A DNA stretch of 64,000 nt from Aphelocoma coerulescens. Lineage: Eukaryota > Chordata > Aves > Passeriformes > Corvidae. This document shows positions 57,950 to 64,000 of the stretch, one piece after another. The stretch's first letter is position 1. Every line of letters begins with the position of its first letter. The notes under the pieces were generated by a model. It had not been told where the DNA came from. It did not search any database and saw only the letters and a list, made by a program, of their open reading frames with translations. The DNA lies in NCBI RefSeq assembly GCF_041296385.1, contig NW_027184065.1:682001-746000 (forward strand), given 5' to 3'. A program made the translations under genes and the position numbers.

Positions 57950-59152
57950 AGTAGACATGAACTCAAGTCTCTCATAGAAACATCAGGCTTTTTCCTTAAG
58001 CCAAGTGCTGGGAGGGGAATTTCTTCTGCAAAACTACTGTGCTTCTGCTGCTTGTTCCATTTTAGAAAGTTTCCTGCTTTGGCCCTGCCTTGATTGAATA
58101 GTCCTTTCTCTTCTATCTAGAAGCTCCAGGTTTTCTTCTTACAAGTTGTCTTTGTTTTCTTTGTCCACAGACAGGAGTCCCTGCTCTCCCAGAGCCATGT
58201 CGATCATCAGAAGCTTCTTGTGGCTGCGGATGCACATGGCCACGAAAGACCTAGAAGTAAAATCTGGAGCAAGGTCGTATGCAAGAAGATTTTCCCAGAG
58301 AAAAGCATCCTAGGAGCAGCAAGTGTCCTGGAGGTGCCAGTTGCCAGTATATGACTCCTAGGATGCTGTGGCGCAGCGAAAGATGAAGAGGCTCAGAGAG
58401 CTGCCAGACATGATCCTCCAGCAGCAAAGGCAGGTGTTTGCAGCTCCAGGGAATTCCCTGACGTCAGCAGTGGAGGAGCAGGATGAGGAAGATATCCACG
58501 CTTGGGCTACTTGTGGCAAGAGTGTCCAAGGCTCCCAGTGCCTCCGTGGGAGCTGCGGTACTGGAGACGGTGGAAGGCCTTTTGGCAGGACTGGCTGCTC
58601 CCTCAGAGCCGCGGCTCTCAGCAGAACCGTCTCGTTGCTGAGGATGCACCTGTCCAGGAAGAGCATTGCAGAGGAGTAGGAGTCCAGCTCATTGCAGTAA
58701 GGGAATGGCTGAGGGATGTTTCCCAGGAGCAACTTTGCTGGAGGTGCCAGTTCCAGTCCGTGAGTCGCAGGATGCTGCAGCGCTGCCATAGGAGAAGGGG
58801 TTTGGCATGGTGCTAGAGAAGATCCTTGAGCAGCAAAGGCAAGTGTTTGCAGCTCCAGGGAATTCCTAGATGTCAGCAGTGGAAGATCAGGATGAGGAAG
58901 ATGTCCGCGCTTGGGCTACTTGTGGCACGAGCCTCCATCCCTGCCCGACCCTGGGTGAGAGTTGCCAGAGCGCAGATGGAGGAAGGCCTTTGGACAGGTG
59001 CAAGGTAAGAATGATGGATGGTCGGCAGTTGTGGTGTAAACAGAAACATTTCTTGCAATCATCCCTTCTGTTAGAATAGTTTCACTTTCCGGTTTGAATA
59101 GCGTGAGCCTGGAGTGCCAATACTCTAAATGTTCAGACGTCTGCTCCCCAAT
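57950..59152 (+). repeat. Unit 56, L type LG
   Basis: Exon block 58171-59004 (834 nt). Copy of units 34 and 48 with private GCGCAGCGAAAG, GATATCCACGC, CTGCGGTACTGG and GACGGTGGAAGG. Confidence 0.92.
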
Positions 59153-60355
59153 AGTAGACATGAACTCAAGTCTCTCATAGCAACATCAGGCTTTTTCATT
59201 AAGCCAAGTGCTGGGAGGGGAATTTCTTCTGCAAAACTGCTCTGCTTCTTCTGCTTGTTCCATTTTAGAAAGTTTCCTGCTTTGGCCCTGCCTTGATTGA
59301 ATAGTCCTTTCTCTTCTATCTAGAAGCTCCAGGTTTTCTTCTTACAAGTTGTCTTTGTTTTCTTTGTCCACAGACAGGAGTCCCTGCTCTCCCAGAGCCC
59401 TGTTGATCATCAGAAGCTGCTCGTGGCCGCGGATGCACATGGCCACGAAAGACCTAGAAGTAAAATCTGGAGCAAGGTCGTATGCAAGAAGATTTTCCCA
59501 GAGAAAAGCATCCTAGGAGCAGCAAGTGTCCTGGAGGTGCCAGTTGCCAGTATATGACTCCTAGGATGCTGTGGCGCAGCCAAAGATGAAGAGGCTCAGA
59601 GAGCTGCCAGACACGATCCTCGAGCAGGAAAGGCAGATGTTGGGAGCTCCAGGGAATTCCCTGATGTCAGCAGTGGCGGAGCAGGATGAGGAAGATGTCC
59701 ACGCTTGGGCTACTTGTGGCAAGAGTGTCCAAGGCTCCCAGTGCCTCCGTGGGAGCTGCAGGACTGGTGACGGAGGACAACCATTGGGCAGGACTGGCTG
59801 CTCCCTCAGAGCCGTGGCTCTCAGCAGAACCGTCTCATTGCTGAGGATGCACCTGTCCAGGAAGAGCATTGCAGAGGAGTAGGAGTCCAGCTCATTGCAG
59901 TAAGGGAATGGCTGAGGGATGTTTCCCAGGAGCAACTTTGCTGGAGGTGCCAGTTCCAGTCCGTGGCTCGCAGGATGCTGCAGCACTGCCATAGGAGAAG
60001 GGGTTTGGCATGGTGCTAGAGAAGGTCCTCGAGCAGCAAAGGCAGGTGTTTGCAGCTCCAGGGAATACCCTGACGTCAGCAGTGGAGTAGCAGGATGAGG
60101 AAGATGTCCACGCTTGGGCTACTTGTGGCAAGAGCCTCCATCCCTGCCCTTGCCTGGGTGAGAGTTGCCGGAGCGCAGATGGAGGAAGGCCTTTGGACAG
60201 GTGCAAGGTAAGAATGATGGATGGTCGGCAGTCGTGGTGTAAACAGAAACATTTCTTGCAATCATCCCTTCTGTTAGAATAGTTTCACTTTCCGGTTTGA
60301 ATAGCGTGAGCCTGGAAAGCCAATAGTCTAAATGTTCAGATGTCTGGTACCCAAT
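59153..60355 (+). repeat. Unit 57, L unit formed by Sa/LA fusion
   Basis: Exon block 59374-60207 (834 nt). The upstream intron and module 1 are Sa (GCCGCGGATGCAC, GCGCAGCCAAAGATG, GTGGCGGAGC); from GGCAAGAGTGTCC it is LA (GGAGGACAACC). In the complete 8,390-bp copies these are two separate units, so one unit's worth of DNA (794 bp) is missing here. Confidence 0.9.
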
Positions 60356-61558
60356 AGTAGACATGAACTCATGTCTCTCACAGAAACATCAGGCGTTTTC
60401 CTTAAGCCAAGTGCTGGGAGGGGAATTTCTTCTGCAATACTGCTGTGCTTCTGCTGCTTGTTCCATTTTAGAAAGTTTCCTGCTTTGGCCCTGCCTTGAT
60501 TGAATAGTCCTTTGTCTTCTAACTAGAAGCTCCAGGTTTTCTTCTTACAAGTTGTCTTTGTTTTCTTTGTCCACAGACAGGAGTCCCTGCTCTCCCAGAG
60601 CCATGTCGATCATCAGAACCTGCTTGTGGCTGAGAATGCAGATGGCCACGAAAGGCCTAGAAGTAAAAACTGGAGCAATGTCGTGTCCAAGACGATTTTC
60701 CCAGAGAAAAGCATCCTAGGAGCGGCAAGTGTCCTGTAGCTGCCAGTTTCCAGTATATGACTCTCAGGATGCTGTGGCGCTGCCAAAGGCGAAGAGGCTC
60801 AGAGAGCTGCCAGACACGATCCTCGAGCAGGAAAGGCAGATGTTGGGAGCTCCAGGGAATTCCCTGACGTCAGCAGTGGAGGAGCAGGATGAGGAAGATG
60901 TCCACGCTTGGGCTACTTGTGGCAAGAGTGTCCGAGGCTCCCAGTGCCTCCGTGAGAGCTGCAGGAGTGGAGTCAGAGGAAGGCCTTTGGACAGGACTGG
61001 CTCCTCCCTCAGAGCCATGGCTCTCAGCAGAACCGTCTCATTGCTGAGGATGCACCTGTCCAGGAAGAGCCTTGCAAAGGAGTAGGAGTCCAGCTCATTG
61101 CAGTAAGGGAATGGCTGAATGATGTTTCCCAGGAGCAACTATGCTGAAGGTGCCAGTTCCAGTCCATGGCTCGCAGGATGCTGCAGCACTGCCATAGGAG
61201 AAGGGGTTTGGCATGATGCTAGAGAAGGTCCTCGAGCAGCAAAGGCAGGTGTTTGCAGCTCCAGGGAATACCCTGACGTCAGCAGTAGAGTAGCAGGATG
61301 AGGAAGATGTCCATGCTTGGGCTACTTGTGGCAAGAGCCTCTATCCCTGCCCTTGCCTGGGTGAGAGTTGCCGGAGCGCAGACGGAGGAAGGCCTTTGGA
61401 CAGGTGCAAGGTAAGAATGATGCATGGTCGGCAGTCGTGGTGTAAACAGAAACATTTCTTGCAATCATCCCTTCTGTTAGAATAGTTTCACTTTCCGGTT
61501 TGAATAGCGTGAGCCTGGAAAGCCAATAGTCTAAATGTTCAGATGTCTGGTACCCAAT
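60356..61558 (+). repeat. Unit 58, L type LE
   Basis: Exon block 60577-61410 (834 nt). Private CCAAGACGATTTTCC and GTGTCCGAGGC. Has GAGGCTCAGAG with CTCGAGCAGGAAAGG, where units 37, 41 and 51 have GAGGATCAGAG with CTCCAGC. Confidence 0.92.
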
Positions 61559-62761
61559 AGTAGACATGAACTCATGTCTCTCACAGAAACATCAGGCGTT
61601 TTCCTTAAGCCAAGTGCTGGGAGGGGAATTTCTTCTGCAATACTGCTGTGCTTCTGCTGCTTGTTCCATTTTAGAAAGTTTCCTCCCTTGGCTCTGCCTT
61701 GATTGAATAGTCCTTTCTCTTCTAACTAGAAGCTCCAGGTTTTCTTCTTACAAGTTGTCTTTGTTTTCTTTGTCCACAGACAGGAGTCCCTGCTCTCCCA
61801 GAGCCATGTCGATCATCAGAAGCTGCTTGTGGCTGCGGATGCACATGGCCACGAAAGACCTAGAAGTAAAATCTGGAGCAAGGTCGTATGCAAGAAGATT
61901 TTCCCAGAGAAAAGCATCCTAGGAGCAGCAAGTGTCCTGGAGGTGCCAGTTGCCAGTATATGACTCCTAGGATGCTGTGGCGCAGCCAAAGATGAAGAGG
62001 CTCAGAGAGCTGCCAGACATGATCCTCCAGCAGCAAAGGCAGGTGTTTGCAGCTCCAGGGAATTCCCTGACGTCAGCAGTGGAGGAGCAGGATGAGGAAG
62101 ATGTCCACGCTTGGGCTACTTGTGGCAAGAGTGTCCAAGGCTCCCAGTGCCTCCGTGGGAGCTGCGGGACTGGAGACGGAGGAAGGCCTTTTGGCAGGAC
62201 TGGCTGCTCCCTCAGAGCCGCGGCTCTCAGCAGAACCGTCTCGTTGCTGAGGATGCACCTGTCCAGGAAGAGCATTGCAGAGGAGTAGGAGTCCAGCTCA
62301 TTGCAGTAAGGGAATGGCTGAGGGATGTTTCCCAGGAGCAACTTTGCTGGAGGTGCCAGTTCCAGTCCGTGAGTCGCAGGATGCTGCAGCGCTGCCATAG
62401 GAGAAGGGGTTTTGCATGGTGCTAGAGAAGGTCCTCGAGCAGCAAAGGCAGGTGTTTGCAGCTCCAGGGAATACCCTGACGTCAGCAGTGGAGTAGCAGG
62501 ATGAGGAAGATGTCCACGCTTGGGCTACTTGTGGCAAGAGCCTCCATCCCTGCCCTTGCCTGGGTGAGAGTTGCCGGAGCGCAGATGGAGGAAGGCCTTT
62601 GGACAGGTGCAAGGTAAGAATGATGGATGGTCGGCAGTCGTGGTGTAAACAGAAACATTTCTTGCAATCATCCCTTCTGTTAGAATAGTTTCACTTTCCG
62701 GTTTGAATAGCGTGAGCCTGGAAAGCCAATAGTCTAAATGTTCAGATGTCTGGTACCCAAT
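61559..62761 (+). repeat. Unit 59, L mosaic LG/LA
   Basis: Exon block 61780-62613 (834 nt). Upstream intron is LF-like (AATACTGCTGTGC), module 1 and the start of module 2 are LG (GCAGCCAAAGATG, CGTGAGTCGCAGG), and from GGGGTTTTGCATGG the rest is LA. At least two exchanges are needed. Confidence 0.9.
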
Positions 62762-63965
62762 AGTAGACATGAACTCATGTCTCTCACAGAAACATCAGGC
62801 GTTTTCCTTAAGCCAAGTGCTGGGAGGGGAATTTCTTCTGCAATACTGCTGTGCTTCTGCTGCTTGTTCCATTTTAGAAAGTTTCCTCCCTTGGCTCTGC
62901 CTTGATTGAATAGTCCTTTCTCTTCTAACTAGAAGCTCCAGGTTTTCTTCTTACAAGTTGTCTTTGTTTTCTTTGTCCACAGACAGGAGTCCCTGCTCTC
63001 CCAGAGCCATGTCGATCATCAGAACCTGCTTGTGGCTGCGGATGCAGATGGCCACGAAAGGCCTAGAAGTAAAAACTGGAGCAATGTCGTGTCCAAGAAG
63101 ATTTTCCCAGAGAAAAGCATCCTAGGAGCGGCAAGTGTCATGTAGCTGCCAGTTGCCAGTATATGACTCCTAGGATGCTGTTGCGCTTCCAAAGTGTAAG
63201 AGGCTCAGAGAGCTGCCAGACACGATCCTCGAGCAGGAAAGGCAGATGTTGGGAGCTCCAGGGAATTCCCTGATGTCAGCAGTGGAGGAGCAGGATGAGG
63301 AAGATCTCGACGCTTGGGCTACTTGTGGCAAGAGTGTCCAGGGCTCCCAGTGCCTCCGTGGGAGCTGCAGGACGGGTGACGGAGGAAGGCCTTTGGGCAG
63401 GACTGGCTCCTCCCTCAGAGCCATGGCTCTCAGCAGAACCGTCTCATTGCTGAGGATGCACCTATCCAGGAAGAGCCTTGCAAAGGAGTAGGAGTCCAGC
63501 TCATTGCAGTAAGGGAATGGCTGAATGATGTTTCCCAGGAGCAACTATGCTGAAGGTGCCAGTTCCAGTCCATGGCTCGCAGGATGCTGCAGCACTGCCA
63601 TAGGAGAAGGGGTTTGGCATGGTGCTAGAGAAGGTCCTCGAGCCGCAAAGGCAGGTGTTTGCAGCTCCAGGGAATTCCTAGATGTCAGCAGTGGAAGATC
63701 AGGATGAGGAATATCTCCAGGCTTGGGCTACTTGTGGCAAGAGCCTCCATCCCTGCCCGAGCTTGGGTGAGAGTTGCCAGAGCGCAGACGGAGGAAGGCC
63801 TTTGGACAGGTGCAAGGTAAGAATGATGCATGGTCGGCAGTCGTGGTGTGAGCAGAAACATTTCTTGCAATCGCCTCTAGCTTTTAGAGTAGTTTCACTT
63901 TCCGGTTTGAATAGTGTGAGCCTGGAAAGCCAATAGTCTAAATGTTCAGATGTCTGGTACCCAAT
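62762..63965 (+). repeat. Unit 60, L mosaic LE/LF
   Basis: Exon block 62983-63816 (834 nt). Starts as LE (GTGTCATGTAGCTGCC), becomes LF (GTTGCGCTTCCAAAGTG, GATCTCGACGC), has an LE patch (CTGGCTCCTCCC), then ends with the GAATATCTCCAGG module 2. Private GGACGGGTGACGG. Confidence 0.9.
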
Positions 63966-64000
63966 AGTAGACATGAACTCAAGTCTCTCATAGAAACATC
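63966..64000 (+). repeat. Unit 61, first 35 bp only
   Basis: Starts with the shared anchor AGTAGACATGAACTCA and is cut by the window edge, inside intron-like sequence. It shows that the array continues downstream. Confidence 0.95.

Larger units (their letters stand above)
57155..63965 (+). repeat. Third higher-order repeat copy, rearranged by unit fusions
   Basis: Units 55-60. Sb' (55) and LG (56) follow the standard order. Unit 57 is one L unit whose 5' part is Sa and whose 3' part is LA, unit 58 is LE, unit 59 joins an LG 5' half to an LA-like 3' half, and unit 60 is an LF/LE mosaic. Internal crossovers have therefore removed or fused units relative to the two complete copies. Confidence 0.8.
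1..64000 (+). repeat. Tandem array of exon-bearing units (macrosatellite-like)
   Basis: The entire window is made of head-to-tail units that share one anchor, AGTAGACATGAACTCA, found at the start of every unit (positions 1, 795, 1998, 3202 and onward). I located 60 full units: 20 short (794-795 bp) and 40 long (1,193-1,204 bp). All are in the same orientation. Every unit has a splice-acceptor-like end, an exon-like block of 425, 824, 831 or 834 nt, and a GTAAGA donor. There is no transposon, microsatellite or single-copy DNA between units. The array runs off both edges, so its real length and flanks are unknown. The repeat structure is seen directly; the exon nature is inferred from the splice signals and from fragmentary open frames. 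Confidence 0.97.

Noticed and set aside
1..64000. Bird W-chromosome EcoRI (1.2-kb) or XhoI satellite families
   Set aside because: Unit length and the presence of GAATTC and CTCGAG sites suggested this, but those families, as I know them, are built of about 21-bp repeats with short A and T runs. Nothing like that is present here.
1..64000. CRISPR array
   Set aside because: The repeats are 0.8-1.2 kb with no short unique spacers, and there are no cas-like genes.
1..64000. Endogenous retrovirus or retroelement array
   Set aside because: No terminal repeats, primer-binding site, polypurine tract or polymerase-type motif was seen in any frame.
1..64000. rRNA, tRNA or histone gene cluster
   Set aside because: These are the usual tandem gene families, but no rRNA core, tRNA box or histone-like translation is recognisable in the unit.

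Overview
The whole window is one tandem array. I count 60 complete head-to-tail repeat units plus a 35-bp start of a 61st, with no unique sequence, no inserted transposon and no ordinary gene. Both window edges fall inside a unit, so the array continues past both ends. DNA of this kind (strong + strand splice-like signals in every unit, no bacterial gene layout, multi-level repeat hierarchy) points to a eukaryotic nuclear genome, probably a vertebrate. I cannot place the species or recognise the gene family.

Each unit holds an exon-like block between a convincing acceptor (pyrimidine-rich tract ending CCACAG) and a convincing donor (AAG|GTAAGA), with intron-like DNA of about 370 bp between blocks. 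There are two sizes. Short units (S, 20 copies, 794-795 bp) carry a 425-nt block. Long units (L, 40 copies, 1,193-1,204 bp) carry an 834-nt block, or 831 or 824 nt in deleted subfamilies. The L block contains two diverged copies of the same module (module 1 and module 2), offset by 409 bp in its second half, and 834-409=425. I sort the units into subfamilies Sa, Sb, Sb' and LA to LG by shared variants; these labels are mine.

Layout by unit: 1-8 are a duplicated four-unit block (Sa LA LB Sb', then Sa LA LB Sb; 3,996-bp spacing). 9-20 are mostly S-L dimers of 1,995 bp (Sb+LD) with an LC-LE insert. 21-30 are mixed LC/LE/LF/Sb. 31-60 are dominated by an eight-unit higher-order repeat of 8,390 bp (Sb' LG Sa LA LE LF Sb LC), complete at 33983-42372 and 48765-57154 and starting again, rearranged, at 57155.

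The exon blocks look like decayed coding sequence. Open stretches of 60-118 codons recur in all units, but they lie in two or three different frames and are interrupted by stops shared across subfamilies. S blocks are 2 mod 3 and L blocks 0 mod 3, so a transcript that spliced them in series would not hold one frame. The likeliest reading is a macrosatellite-like exon array, transcribed as non-coding RNA or silent. The module boundary inside L sits where two exons would join if the intron between them were lost. Fused units, hybrid introns and nested periods show that unequal crossing-over and conversion have built the array recently.
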